Source: a virus. From it: a stretch of DNA of 64,000 nt. Location: positions 42,519 through 106,518 of IMG/VR virus record IMGVR_UViG_3300027857_000014; one strand, written 5' to 3'. Position 1 is the stretch's first letter. Each line of letters opens with the position of its first letter. Below the pieces are notes generated by a model. That model saw nothing but the letters and a program-made list of their open reading frames with translations. It did no database searches and was not told where the DNA came from. The position numbers and the translations under genes are program-made. Below, one piece after another: positions 7,425 through 16,902 of this stretch.

Positions 7425-7769
7425 CTACTTCTTGTTTGTATCGCTGTCTACTACGTTATGCAACACGTTAGAAGCACTCGTAGTAGATGACCAATAGTTG
7501 TAGGGTATACCATTGACGGAAGTCAAGGTTAGATTCGGTGACGTCTCCATATGCCAACTCACAACGGGTTCGAATACCACGTCTGTCTTACCTCCGTGAC
7601 AGTGTATCGCTTTCAGCTCCTCCATTGAGTCGTACACCCCAATGGATTTATACTCAGTCAACCAAGCAAGTGTGCACTTCCCACTCTCGTACTGAGTGCC
7701 TTCAGCGATAACACCCGTCCCGGAAATTCCAGTCACGTCTTCGTGACGAACCAATTTGAACGTCCTCAC
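7425..7769 (-). CDS. Hypothetical phage head-module protein, 114 aa
   Basis: It sits between the protease-scaffold gene (3 bp away) and the capsid gene, so a head-related role is likely. Pattern GTGVIAEG...W...SIGVYDSMEELKAIH and HGGKT resembles a small family found next to phage capsid genes; I cannot name it. No membrane segment or known catalytic motif is visible. Confidence 0.6.
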   Translation of the reverse strand: MRTFKLVRHEDVTGISGTGVIAEGTQYESGKCTLAWLTEYKSIGVYDSMEELKAIHCHGGKTDVVFEPVVSWHMETSPNLTLTSVNGIPYNYWSSTTSASNVLHNVVDSDTNKK

Positions 7770-7771
7770 AC

Positions 7772-10700
7772 TTACACTTCACTTTCGATGATAGGCACGA
7801 AAGCTTCTCCACCTTCGCGATACGCTAGTATCTGGTAGGGATGCATAAGTGACATCTGATCAGACGTTAGCACAGGTCGTGGTGTGACATCCCCAGCTAA
7901 CCAGTGTTTGCACTGACCAACTCCAGGAATATGTACCACCCTAGCTGTGCTAGTCGTTGATGTTTCTGTCACTTGTACGGATTCTGGATGTGTATTACGC
8001 GACGTGAAGTTAGTCGGCCGACCTAGCCCCGTGTGCTTAATACTATCCATGCGAGTCTGAAGTTCAGCGACCTCTAACTGTATACTCGCTAGAGTCTGTT
8101 GAGCTTCTTGCACGCTACTCTGCAACCCTTTTACGTTGATACCATCTAAAGCTCTCGTCAGTTTATCGATAGAAGGCGATAGACTCACGTTACTAAGGCC
8201 TAGCACAGCTGCTAGTGACTTTGTATCCACTGGAGCACTCGCCGAAGCGTTGGGATAACCACCAACGGGTTCTGTACTATTGTAAGTGCCTCCACTTACG
8301 CCAGAACCCATATCCGGTTGAGTAGGCTCCATATTGGATACAGTAGGGCTACCTACACTGCACACTTTGCCACCAGTCATATGCTGTAACGCATGATGTA
8401 TGACGTGAGCTAGAGGCATATGAGTCTCTGGTATTGGATTCGCGTCCGAACCTGGAATACCGCCAACTGCACATGTCTTACCACCCGACATAAACGACAG
8501 GCACTTGTGCATAACGTGTGCCATTGCCATATGTGACGCATCCGGCAGTTCTGGCAACGACCTAGTAATAGCACCGTCTGTAGAAGAAGCCAACTCTCTC
8601 TGTAACCGACGTCTAGCAACAGATCGAATTAGTTCCCCGCTATCTCCGTCATCATCGTCACCGTTATCATAGTCTGGAATACCTAGTACGGCCATTAACG
8701 AGTCTATAGCACCATCAGCTGCATCGATGTGGGCGTCGATCGTGGTAATAGCAGTCGCAAGTGCTGACCAATCCATATCCTTCGTAGCAATAGCTTTAGT
8801 AGCATCAACGGCACTAAAGCCAAGAGCGGCACCGAGTTGGTTATAGGTTGCAAGCATAGCATCGTGCGCTACTTGTAGACTCTTATCTCCGCTATGGCTG
8901 TGCTTATGTCCGGCATCGTCATCGTGTGAGTGAGTGTGTGTATGCGTCTCATCTTCACCTTGAGACCCAAACGCCTTATGTATATGAGTATGAGTCCCAC
9001 TCATTACCGCGTGAGTACCGTCTCTCGAAACCTCCACCTTACCCTTGGTCACTTCTGCCTGCGTACTTGCACTTACTGGTTGACTTTGCATAGCTGAAGC
9101 ACCGTCTGGATCGGCACCAACGTCTGTTGGACCCGGAGGATTATAAGTAGGTCCAGTCTGTCCACTGTCAGAAGGAGTCTTTGCTGGTGTAGGAGAGTAA
9201 CCTGGCGTAACTGCTGGCGTAGCTGGACCGGCAGGTCCTGTTTGAGCTCCTCCAGTCGGAGCTATCTGCGGCGAGGGGGCTTTACCATCCTCCGGATTGG
9301 TAGGAAAGTCTACGTGCGGATGAGCGTGATTGAAGTCGTTGTCGTGCTCATGCTCGTGAGCGTGTAGGTCTGAATCTATACTCTTCTGACCGAAAGACGG
9401 ATGAGCGTGCGTATGAGAACCCTTAAATGGTTCGTGCGAGCCATCTGAGTCAATCGACATACCGCGGTTATCAGTCTTGATAAGGTCAGGATCGATGTGC
9501 GTTGTCTGTAGCACGTCGGGTTGTACCTCCTTACCACCTTCCCATGGTGGTGTAATATCAGGGTCATTGAATGCTGAAGACATTCGGTGGTAGTAGGCAG
9601 CAATCCTAGATCTGACAGCACCTACATCCCCACTAGGTATACTCACACCACCACGTGCTCCCTGTACTGCGGCGGCTGCAGCAAAGATACCCTTCGGTAT
9701 CGCCTTCACGCTGCCACCTACCACGTCACAGAAAGGTAGCTTATACGAACCAATGTTATCGGGAGTAGAAGCATCGTACCAGAAGAAGCACTGTTTCATC
9801 TTAGCTGACGACATGCTGTCTTTACCACCGGCCCACTCGACTAGTCTATGTCTAGCGCCACTTCCATCCCAACCTGCCCCTCTATCTGCTAGAGGCCAAC
9901 TCGTCTTGCCACTAGCAGCCTTAGCCTCATCCGGAAACAGTTCGGACTCGATAAGGGCATCGACTTCCTCTTCAGACTGTACTAGTTCTAGTGTCTTAAA
10001 GAACGCTCTACCCTTTTCCGTAACCTCGAACCTAGTCGTCGGTGTAATAATTACATCACCTGCAAGCTCCTTAGACACCATAGCAGCGATTGACTCACCG
10101 TCCAACACCACTTTAACATCTGGTGAGTACTTCTTAGTCTCAGTCGCAAGCACAGTAGGTACTTGAGCGGGAGTAATCTCCTCCAATTTACCGTTGTGAG
10201 ACAGTACAAACATCTTTTTAGTTGGAGACCATAACACGCGCTTATTAGAAGGGCGAGCTTTAATACTGTTAAAGTGCTTCCTTAAGTCACCGTCTGTAAA
10301 GGTACGTCCAATTGCACTCTCGTAGTCTCTAGGAAACAAGCCCCGCATAACAGGAGCTAGTTTCTCAGCGTCACTAAGTACGCCTTCTCTTAATGAGCGA
10401 GAGAATATACCCTTAATCGCGTTCTCAACCCAACACCGCTGGTTAGCAGGGATACCGACGACTGAGAACTCGACGACCTCCACGTGTAAGATATTAATCG
10501 GTCCGCCGTAATCGTCGTCGTCGGCAGCTTCCCAATCCTTTACCATACAACCTACGCTACAACCGAACTGTCTCCCGTTTCGAATGTACTTGTAGGTCCT
10601 AGCAGCGTTTGGGTTGTCCATCTCTACACCAACATTGAGATGTAGGTCAGCTATACCATTCGCTGTAAACAGCTCCGGTCTATCTACTAAACTACCAAAC

Positions 10701-10966
10701 AGCGAATCCGGAAGAGCGTAGTCGTGATTCAGCCAAATCGACAACTTAGGACGCACTTGCATCATGTCAGCTAGTGCTGACATCTGCATAGAGTCCTCTT
10801 CTAGGTCTCGTACTGTACTCGAGCCTACCATATGTACTATAGGCTCTATACCTCCATGGACAGCATCCTGCGTAAGCAGGGGTTCCATCGAAGCAGTATA
10901 GATGACGAAGTCTGGAGACAGACCACCGACCTTGCTGTCCATTTGTGCAGGCTCGATCGTTGTCAT
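7772..10966 (-). CDS. Prohead maturation protease fused to a long scaffold-like, His-rich region
   Basis: The protein has 1064 residues. Residues 1-180 look like an S78/XkdF-type prohead protease: SIWLNHDYALPDSLFG (His81), GCSVGC (likely catalytic Ser137) and EVVEFSVVGIPANQRC. Around 350-470 is a domain often attached to phage proteases (WDGSGAR...PFCDVVGG...IFAAAAAVQG). Two His/Asp-rich tracts follow (near 500-545 and 640-690). Then come two copies of a module with HMxxAHVxH...GGKxCxVG, and a C-terminal coiled coil (about 950-990) typical of scaffolds. The protease would clear the scaffold and trim the capsid. The length is several times that of a plain prohead protease. Confidence 0.82.
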   Translation of the reverse strand: MTTIEPAQMDSKVGGLSPDFVIYTASMEPLLTQDAVHGGIEPIVHMVGSSTVRDLEEDSMQMSALADMMQVRPKLSIWLNHDYALPDSLFGSLVDRPELFTANGIADLHLNVGVEMDNPNAARTYKYIRNGRQFGCSVGCMVKDWEAADDDDYGGPINILHVEVVEFSVVGIPANQRCWVENAIKGIFSRSLREGVLSDAEKLAPVMRGLFPRDYESAIGRTFTDGDLRKHFNSIKARPSNKRVLWSPTKKMFVLSHNGKLEEITPAQVPTVLATETKKYSPDVKVVLDGESIAAMVSKELAGDVIITPTTRFEVTEKGRAFFKTLELVQSEEEVDALIESELFPDEAKAASGKTSWPLADRGAGWDGSGARHRLVEWAGGKDSMSSAKMKQCFFWYDASTPDNIGSYKLPFCDVVGGSVKAIPKGIFAAAAAVQGARGGVSIPSGDVGAVRSRIAAYYHRMSSAFNDPDITPPWEGGKEVQPDVLQTTHIDPDLIKTDNRGMSIDSDGSHEPFKGSHTHAHPSFGQKSIDSDLHAHEHEHDNDFNHAHPHVDFPTNPEDGKAPSPQIAPTGGAQTGPAGPATPAVTPGYSPTPAKTPSDSGQTGPTYNPPGPTDVGADPDGASAMQSQPVSASTQAEVTKGKVEVSRDGTHAVMSGTHTHIHKAFGSQGEDETHTHTHSHDDDAGHKHSHSGDKSLQVAHDAMLATYNQLGAALGFSAVDATKAIATKDMDWSALATAITTIDAHIDAADGAIDSLMAVLGIPDYDNGDDDDGDSGELIRSVARRRLQRELASSTDGAITRSLPELPDASHMAMAHVMHKCLSFMSGGKTCAVGGIPGSDANPIPETHMPLAHVIHHALQHMTGGKVCSVGSPTVSNMEPTQPDMGSGVSGGTYNSTEPVGGYPNASASAPVDTKSLAAVLGLSNVSLSPSIDKLTRALDGINVKGLQSSVQEAQQTLASIQLEVAELQTRMDSIKHTGLGRPTNFTSRNTHPESVQVTETSTTSTARVVHIPGVGQCKHWLAGDVTPRPVLTSDQMSLMHPYQILAYREGGEAFVPIIESEV

Positions 10967-10974
10967 ACATTCCT

Positions 10975-11244
10975 CTACTTAGTGCTACTCGCGGGCTTCT
11001 GAACGATAGTTGGCTTTGGCACAGTCGGTTTAACTGCAGTCGTCGCAGTCACATGATGATACTGATGGGTGACGCCATCAGTATTATGCACACGTGTCAT
11101 TTGCGAATAGTCCTTACCCGGGACTAGAGTCGCTGTAATCTGTGCTGTAACTGTCCCATCTTCTGCTGTCTGTAACTCGACAGCTTTCACTTCGTAAATG
11201 TCATTACCCAGCTCGAGAACCGAATGGTCTCCGTTGTGATACAT
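10975..11244 (-). CDS. Hypothetical head-module protein, 89 aa
   Basis: A small beta-rich protein with a Thr/Pro/Lys tail lies between portal and protease genes with gaps of 15 and 8 bp. Position suggests a minor head or connector component; nothing in the sequence proves it. An AAAAGGAG site precedes the ATG. Confidence 0.55.
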   Translation of the reverse strand: MYHNGDHSVLELGNDIYEVKAVELQTAEDGTVTAQITATLVPGKDYSQMTRVHNTDGVTHQYHHVTATTAVKPTVPKPTIVQKPASSTK

Positions 11245-11259
11245 ATTGTATTACTCCTT

Positions 11260-12972
11260 TTAATCTGTATATCTACTAGTCCAGCGCTTACCTGGCGGCC
11301 GACTACGTGTATAAGCAAATGACTTACTGCCGACTTGTACCGACTCAACCGGTTGACCTAACTCGCCTAACACTGGTGGGGGTCCAGAAGAAGTCGGATC
11401 ATCGTCGGCAGGTGTAGTAGAAGGTGAGTCAGCGTCCTCACTAGTTCCACTAGCAGGATCTTGAGCACCGATAACACCAGAGCCTGAACGTGGACCATAG
11501 TCTCCACCTAGATAACCCGTTCCGTATGACAGCCACTTTAGTGGTCCAGCAGTCGTATTGACGTAGAATGCGTCTCCTCCAGCTACGGGTTCCTCACCAC
11601 GCATCGCCAGTACCTGATTCAGGGTCATAGAAGGCAGACCCGCCATACCCTTCGCAGCTAGGTTTACAGCACGTTCAGCGTGTAACTGTCGAGCGGCTTC
11701 ACTTACTTCTGGATACACGATACGAAGGTTAAGAGCTGCTAAATTAGAACGGTCGTTCGGCAGTTGCTGTGCATAGTCTGCTAGTAACTCTCGATTGAGG
11801 AACTCTTCGAGCAGTAATAATAGGGGAATTAAACCGGTATCCTCAAAAATCTCCTGCTGAACCTCAGCGTTTGCCTTGTTAATATCGAATGTCACTCCTA
11901 ACTGCTGAGGTGAGAGTTGAAAGACTGCGGACATTTTACGGACAATATACACCTGCCACTCGAGCCACTGATTGTCTTTAGCGGAGAATATCAGCGGAAA
12001 GTGATTCGCAGGGTTATTACCACCGAACCAGAACACTTCCTTACGGCCAGCAATCTCAGTGTCGTACATCATCCGCAAGCGAGTGATCTGTGCTTCCGTA
12101 GCACCGGGTACTTGCACAGCGTGAGGTGGTGGTTTCATATCTACCATGTGCATAGCCGCTGTAGACGCTTTCAAGTCCGCTTGAATGGTCTCATACAACA
12201 CTTGCACCGGCGACAATCCGTATCGGTACGACGCGGGGTTGGCCATTATGACGATGCACTCGTCATTACGGAGGGGTTTCTTCACTCTACCAACGTCGTC
12301 TTCATACAAATATCTAGGTTCGTTCGGGTCTCCTGACCATTGTGGGTAGATCTTAATCGTAGCTCCGTCCTCGTAGTACAAACCGACTGGCTGGCGCATA
12401 ATCGTCATGTTCTTGGTAATAACACCACGGTCCAACACGAGCACGTCTTCTAGCACAGGCTCAATGAGTGACCGGTAACTGTCCCTATACTCATTCGGCT
12501 GATCTAAGAGGTGCTGTACCTTCTTCATAACAGTACGACTATAGGGTTTACGCTCGTTCAGTGGTACTACGGCTATATCCGCTCGACCAATCTGCTGTCT
12601 ACGTACGGTAATAGCTGCTCTAACCCATGGGTCGGTATCTGCTAACTGACGTAGTACCCTAGCGTTACTAACTCCGATAGGATAGTTCCTAGCACCAGTC
12701 CAAGCAGCTGGAAATCCTGACTCACCACCTCTCGGAAAGTCCTGAGTCGGGGATGCTAACGCTATATCTGGTCTAGTCAACGCTTCCTGTCTTGCTAACT
12801 CTCGATTCCTTACACCGTCCAGTACCTTTAGCAGCACCGGGTTCGATACTAACAGTTGCTGCACTCGTTGCACATCGAGTTCGGGAGCCTCTACTAGTTG
12901 AACTAGCTGTCTATAAGCTTTCTCGGACCCTCTAGGAACGGGAGTAAGCTGTTTGCGACGTTTCTTCGTCAT
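11260..12972 (-). CDS. Portal protein
   Basis: The protein has 570 residues from the ATG at 12972. It shows phage portal features: VSNARVLRQLADTDPWVRAA near the N-terminus, a DRGVITK stretch, YGLSPVQVLYETIQADLKAS, and the helical segment VRKMSAVFQLSPQQLGV, followed by a Pro/Ser-rich C-terminus. The portal forms the dodecameric ring through which DNA is packaged. The ribosome site AAGAGGG lies in the same bases as the -35 box of a divergent promoter (TTGATT on the plus strand). Confidence 0.88.
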   Translation of the reverse strand: MTKKRRKQLTPVPRGSEKAYRQLVQLVEAPELDVQRVQQLLVSNPVLLKVLDGVRNRELARQEALTRPDIALASPTQDFPRGGESGFPAAWTGARNYPIGVSNARVLRQLADTDPWVRAAITVRRQQIGRADIAVVPLNERKPYSRTVMKKVQHLLDQPNEYRDSYRSLIEPVLEDVLVLDRGVITKNMTIMRQPVGLYYEDGATIKIYPQWSGDPNEPRYLYEDDVGRVKKPLRNDECIVIMANPASYRYGLSPVQVLYETIQADLKASTAAMHMVDMKPPPHAVQVPGATEAQITRLRMMYDTEIAGRKEVFWFGGNNPANHFPLIFSAKDNQWLEWQVYIVRKMSAVFQLSPQQLGVTFDINKANAEVQQEIFEDTGLIPLLLLLEEFLNRELLADYAQQLPNDRSNLAALNLRIVYPEVSEAARQLHAERAVNLAAKGMAGLPSMTLNQVLAMRGEEPVAGGDAFYVNTTAGPLKWLSYGTGYLGGDYGPRSGSGVIGAQDPASGTSEDADSPSTTPADDDPTSSGPPPVLGELGQPVESVQVGSKSFAYTRSRPPGKRWTSRYTD

Positions 12973-12980
12973 ACACCCTC

Positions 12981-13010
12981 TTGATTTCAACCGAGAGTTT
13001 ATATTATAAT
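12981..13010 (+). promoter_or_regulatory. Promoter for the gene at 13049-13942
   Basis: TTGATT (12981-12986), 18-bp spacer, TATAAT (13005-13010). The -35 region is shared with the portal gene's ribosome site on the other strand. Confidence 0.78.
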
Positions 13011-13048
13011 ATAATTAGTAAATACTTTTACCAGGAAAGGATACGCTC

Positions 13049-13942
13049 GTGCCGGATACCTCAACCTCATTAGCAGACAGAGTACGTAGAGGATTTGCTG
13101 CCTCTAAGGCCTTAAAGCTCCGCCTTGGCAACGTTCCATGGGCTCAAGCATGTGCTAACAAGTACATCGAGCTAGATTCTCAAGTACATCAGGGAGAACA
13201 CTACCGTATTAAGCTTGAGACAGCTGCACTTAATATCGCTAGACACGGCGGTAGAAGAATAGAGTCTCTACACGGAGACTACGACCACTTTCGAACGCTG
13301 GTACCTAAAGAAGTCGCTCTTTGGTGGGTTACTCAGATCCAGGACGATGAGGAAGCGCTTGAGAACGAACTAGAACGATACTCACAAGCGCGCCGAGACG
13401 CTATGGCGAGAGAAGCCGAAGAGCGTCGAGACGCATACGAACGACGTTACAAAGCTGAAGCTGAAGTCGTCGAGCGAGCTGAAAACACGCTACGTTCACA
13501 CCTTACGGAAGCACAGTGGCAGTGCTACGTACAACTAGGTTGTGTTCCCGTCCGTAGCGTTAATGTACCTAGTAGAGTCTACGTCTTCACTGGAGTAACT
13601 AGTCAATACTACTACCCTACCTGGAGAGGCCCAGAATCGGACCCACTCACGGCGGATAGAGAGTTTGCTATGAACACAACTGCACTACAAGTCGCAGTAA
13701 ACGCAGTGAGATCCCGCAAGGACCACCACATCAACACGTACATTTACGAACGTGACATACAGGTAGACCAAGTCTGTATCCAAACGTCGGGCAAGGTAAC
13801 TGAACTCCCTATCGCTGACCAGATTCTCTCACTGATACTACTACTATGGGCTGACGAAGCTACATTCTTAAGTACAGGCAATAGATACTACCATACGGAC
13901 TACTTACAGCGTAGAGCCCTGCAACTACTTAGAGAGGAATAG
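13049..13942 (+). CDS. Hypothetical protein with central coiled coil, 297 aa
   Basis: The start is a GTG with AGGAAAGG eight bases upstream. The middle (about residues 105-155) is a strongly charged helix rich in Arg, Glu and Ala, probably a coiled coil. After it comes LTEAQWQCYVQLGCVPVRS...YVF, a pattern seen in actinophage proteins of unknown role. It is one of few plus-strand genes and has its own promoter, so it may be regulated apart from the head operon. Confidence 0.6.
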   Translation: MPDTSTSLADRVRRGFAASKALKLRLGNVPWAQACANKYIELDSQVHQGEHYRIKLETAALNIARHGGRRIESLHGDYDHFRTLVPKEVALWWVTQIQDDEEALENELERYSQARRDAMAREAEERRDAYERRYKAEAEVVERAENTLRSHLTEAQWQCYVQLGCVPVRSVNVPSRVYVFTGVTSQYYYPTWRGPESDPLTADREFAMNTTALQVAVNAVRSRKDHHINTYIYERDIQVDQVCIQTSGKVTELPIADQILSLILLLWADEATFLSTGNRYYHTDYLQRRALQLLREE

Positions 13943-13947
13943 CCCTC

Positions 13948-13977
13948 TTGTAAAACGATATGTAAATACTTTATAAT
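13948..13977 (+). promoter_or_regulatory. Promoter for the gene at 14027-14275
   Basis: TTGTAA (13948-13953), 18-bp spacer, TATAAT (13972-13977), beginning just after the previous stop codon. Confidence 0.75.
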
Positions 13978-14026
13978 ATAAATAGAGGAAGAAATACTTT
14001 CTCTACAACGAAAGGAAGGTACCCAA

Positions 14027-14275
14027 GTGGGTAAACTCAGAATCCTTGACCGTACAGGCGATACAACCTACGACTACCCGACAGTCTCGGAGGCTGCTAC
14101 GCTTGTCGAAGATCAAATCGCAGCAGTCCAGGAAGCAGTACGCATCTTCGCTGAGAAGCAGCAGACGACACAGTACTTAGCTATCGCCACTTACGGCGAC
14201 CAGCGTAAAGTCATCAAGCACTTCGATCGGACTGCTGACCACATCACAATGATCCCACGTATCGTAGGGGGTTAG
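14027..14275 (+). CDS. Small hypothetical protein, paralogue of the gene at 21720-21953
   Basis: 82 residues from a GTG start with GAAAGGAAGG upstream. The C-terminus FDRTADHITMIPRIVGG matches FDRTAPLILILPRVVGG of the 21.7 kb protein, and both have a central helix followed by a short beta segment. Two copies in one phage suggest a useful small protein, but its role is unknown. It ends at a bidirectional terminator. Confidence 0.65.
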   Translation: MGKLRILDRTGDTTYDYPTVSEAATLVEDQIAAVQEAVRIFAEKQQTTQYLAIATYGDQRKVIKHFDRTADHITMIPRIVGG

Positions 14276-14282
14276 CACTCAA

Positions 14283-14320
14283 GTACAGCGTCAGTTGGTC
14301 TACATCAACTGACGCTGTAC
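14283..14320. terminator. Bidirectional hairpin between convergent genes
   Basis: GTACAGCGTCAGTTG and its perfect inverted copy form a 15-bp stem. It overlaps the last codons of the terminase gene on the minus strand and follows the small plus-strand gene. Confidence 0.7.
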
Positions 14321-15658
14321 ATTCGTAAACACTTCTCTCAGAAATCTACTCGCCTGCAACTGTCTCCGGTTTACTTCCTCGTCGTCAGTCTCTACCACAC
14401 TCGGAATACTTCTCACTACAACTGGTACAGGCACACTATACGACACGGCGAGAGGTATGGTCTGCACGCTCGTCACTAATCTCCAAGCGGCTAATGCCAG
14501 TGACATCACACAGTCGTCTGTCATACCTTCAGGAGCACTGTATTGCAAATATCGAGAGGGCGTATAGCGGTGTTCAAACGACTTTAGTTCGTTAATGAGT
14601 ATAGGAATGTCCGGGAACGTTATTTGCGCCTTCTCGAGCTTCACAATCAGGTTCTCCACCAACTGTGACTTACTAGTCGACGTAAACAGAAAGCCCTCAA
14701 CCTGCAGATTACGTTCTCGAACCTGTTCTAGTAGAGGATCACCTACTCCGGTACAGTCCATTACGACGAACGCACCGTTATATCGATACGCTAGATCAAC
14801 CAGTCGGTCTAGCTGTGCTCTGTATTCCACACCATTCGAACGATCAAACGCTACGACCTTCTGCTCCTCGACGTCGACTACTGTCATAACAGAGAAGTCT
14901 GCATACTTCGCTGGATCCCAACCGAGTATATACGAGTGACCGAACTTGGGTTCCTCCAACTCACCTTGCACACAGTCATCGACGTTACGGAAGACACCCG
15001 CAGACTCTTCTAGGAACTCCGCTAAGTACTCTTGCCGGAATACATCCTGTGGAAGCGCAAGTCTAGCCTCTTCAATGTCGTCCTTCCGTACATAGGGGTT
15101 AGCAGAGGTTGGGAATGTAAACGACCTATACTGATCCTGACTCGAGTCTTGCCCTCGTAAGAACATTCGATAGAACCAATTCCGACCTAACGGGGTGCTA
15201 ATAAAGATAGCCCTCCCGTTAGTGTCAGAAAGGGCTGGACGTAAGGCGGCTTCCCAAGCTTCCTGTGCTACTCTAGCAGCTTCGTCAATCACCAGAAAGT
15301 GTATACCCTCACCGCGTAAATGGTCAAACCGCTCGGTAGACCTAAACTCAACTGTGCTACCGTTAATAAGCTCCAGTCTCAACTCAGTCTTGTTCGGGTC
15401 TGCAGCTAATACTTGCTTGAGCGCCTTCGACATCAAGCGAAAGGCGATTTGAGTCTGTCTATACACGGGAGCAACCCACATAGACAGCGTGTCACTGTGC
15501 TCTAACGCAAACTTAGCAACCTCATTCGTACACGCCATCGTCTTACCGAAACGTCTACCACAACTCATAACCCGGAAACGTGAAGCACAGTTGTGTAGGA
15601 GCTTTTGACCTTCGTGAGGGGTATACAGTTCTACTGTCAGTGACTTAGTCGGAGCCAT
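14300..15658 (-). CDS. terL: Terminase large subunit
   Basis: The protein has 452 residues. The ATPase domain shows Walker A CGRRFGKT (residues 33-40) and Walker B FLVIDEA (about 121-127), with a coupling motif FISTPLG further on. The nuclease domain has the RNase H-like acidic segments LGWDPAKYADFSV and FVVMDCTGVGDP. This motor cuts and packages phage DNA into the prohead. Unusually, the likely small subunit lies 5 kb away beyond the tRNA array. The start is the ATG at 15658, with TAGGGTG upstream. Confidence 0.93.
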   Translation of the reverse strand: MAPTKSLTVELYTPHEGQKLLHNCASRFRVMSCGRRFGKTMACTNEVAKFALEHSDTLSMWVAPVYRQTQIAFRLMSKALKQVLAADPNKTELRLELINGSTVEFRSTERFDHLRGEGIHFLVIDEAARVAQEAWEAALRPALSDTNGRAIFISTPLGRNWFYRMFLRGQDSSQDQYRSFTFPTSANPYVRKDDIEEARLALPQDVFRQEYLAEFLEESAGVFRNVDDCVQGELEEPKFGHSYILGWDPAKYADFSVMTVVDVEEQKVVAFDRSNGVEYRAQLDRLVDLAYRYNGAFVVMDCTGVGDPLLEQVRERNLQVEGFLFTSTSKSQLVENLIVKLEKAQITFPDIPILINELKSFEHRYTPSRYLQYSAPEGMTDDCVMSLALAAWRLVTSVQTIPLAVSYSVPVPVVVRSIPSVVETDDEEVNRRQLQASRFLREVFTNVQRQLM

Positions 15659-15683
15659 CAAACACCCTAAACATGTAAAATGG

Positions 15684-15699
15684 ACACTAACGTGTCCCT
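15684..15699 (-). promoter_or_regulatory. Leader hairpin before terL
   Basis: GGACAC-GTTA-GTGTCC hairpin in the 5' untranslated region, between the promoter and start of terL. It resembles the leader hairpin of the 1812-2540 gene. Confidence 0.5.
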
Positions 15700-15745
15700 A
15701 AGTCGTCGCTATCAGTGGGCGAACATACTCATCTGTCTGTTAATA

Positions 15746-15774
15746 AGTATAATGGACATCGACAGAAAAATCAA
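15746..15774 (-). promoter_or_regulatory. Promoter for terL
   Basis: TTGATT (15769-15774), 17-bp spacer, TATACT (15746-15751). Confidence 0.75.
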
Positions 15775-15797
15775 GTGGGGGAATGCGTACAGTCCTC

Positions 15798-15827
15798 TTG
15801 ATTTCAACCGCACGTTTATATTATAAT
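15798..15827 (+). promoter_or_regulatory. Promoter for the gene at 15874-16584
   Basis: TTGATT (15798-15803), 18-bp spacer, TATAAT (15822-15827). Identical flanks CCTCTTGATTTCAACCG occur at the 12981 promoter. Confidence 0.78.
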
Positions 15828-15873
15828 ATATTATATAAAGTTAGTATAGTCTCACCAGCCGAAGGAGAAAACC

Positions 15874-16584
15874 TTGACAGAACAATTTGTTGAAGACTTC
15901 CGGGCACCAGTCCACCCAAACTACCCAAGTTACCCAGCAACTATGCGTGATTGGTCAGACAACTCAGATAGTGTGAGTGACACGTACGCTACTCACAAGC
16001 AGACGTTCTGTAACTTCCTATCGGGTACGTTTCGTACAGCACTCTTCGATGACTATGGATCTATCCATATTCTTGTACCGAGTGCTCACGACCCTCACAC
16101 AGAAAGTGACTTTCCAGGGGGCTACGAATACTCGTTCAGCAGTAGCTTTCCAGACACGCCTGTAGAAGGCTCTCTTATGAGACTCATGTATAGGTGCATG
16201 AAACTCATAGACCTCGTACCTATTGAACTAGTTACTCCGTTAAGTGTGCGTCGTCTTATACAACTTCCTCCACTTGCGAACGAAGCGACCGTAAGAAGTA
16301 CATACAACAATGTACTTGCTATACAGAGGTACGGAGAGTACGTCTCGAAAGCTTACATCATGCAATACAGCAACGGTAGCTACGCCATTTGGGACGAAAG
16401 TCCAGTACACTACCCAAATAAACACGGCCGATGGCCAGGAATGCCTGTTGGGCATCCGACGCCATATCGAACAGACATCACCATATTCCAAAAAGACCAC
16501 AACGCTGCTGAATACGACTTGCAGGAAGCTATCCTCTTTATGAAAGAGGGTCTTCGCTACGCTAAACACGTTTGGGAAGACTAA
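15874..16584 (+). CDS. Hypothetical protein, 236 aa
   Basis: It starts at TTG with GAAGGAG eight bases upstream, and no better ATG is nearby. The protein is rich in Tyr, Pro and His, with no transmembrane helix. Segment MRLMYRCMKLIDLVPIELVTP is the only hydrophobic helix. I do not recognise the family. It is a stand-alone plus-strand unit between its own promoter and a perfect bidirectional terminator. Confidence 0.6.
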   Translation: MTEQFVEDFRAPVHPNYPSYPATMRDWSDNSDSVSDTYATHKQTFCNFLSGTFRTALFDDYGSIHILVPSAHDPHTESDFPGGYEYSFSSSFPDTPVEGSLMRLMYRCMKLIDLVPIELVTPLSVRRLIQLPPLANEATVRSTYNNVLAIQRYGEYVSKAYIMQYSNGSYAIWDESPVHYPNKHGRWPGMPVGHPTPYRTDITIFQKDHNAAEYDLQEAILFMKEGLRYAKHVWED

Positions 16585-16587
16585 ATT

Positions 16588-16637
16588 AACAGCAAAAACG
16601 CCTGAGTTCTTAACTGAACTCAGGCGTTTTTGCTGTT
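16588..16637. terminator. Bidirectional intrinsic terminator
   Basis: Perfect 22-bp inverted repeat (arms begin AACAGCAAAAACGCC) with A-tract and T-tract inside the stem. It serves the convergent genes on both sides. Confidence 0.88.
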
Positions 16638-16879
16638 TAGGCTACCAAAGACTCGAGGTAGATCCGTTTCATGTACATACCTAGACAAAACGTTAGGTAT
16701 GTAAGTTTAGGTAAGCTGTTGAGGTATTCGAGATCTTGTACCATAATACGGGCTTGTGTGTGTTCGCAAGTCTTACGTCGGTAGTTTGCACCTTCTCGAT
16801 ACTTCTTCTGCATGTACACTGGAGCTTTACAGATACTACAACTGCCGATAGGAGAGAATGTCTCTGAGAGTCTTAGCAT
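16637..16879 (-). CDS. Small zinc-ribbon-like protein, 80 aa
   Basis: It holds CSIC near residue 16 and a later Cys-Glu-His pair (CEHTQ), spaced like a zinc knuckle with one half degenerate. It is basic in the middle and hydrophobic at the C-terminus. An AAAGG site precedes the ATG. Role unknown. Confidence 0.5.
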   Translation of the reverse strand: MLRLSETFSPIGSCSICKAPVYMQKKYREGANYRRKTCEHTQARIMVQDLEYLNSLPKLTYLTFCLGMYMKRIYLESLVA

Positions 16880-16902
16880 TGGGAGACCTTTCGAGGGAAA
16901 TA

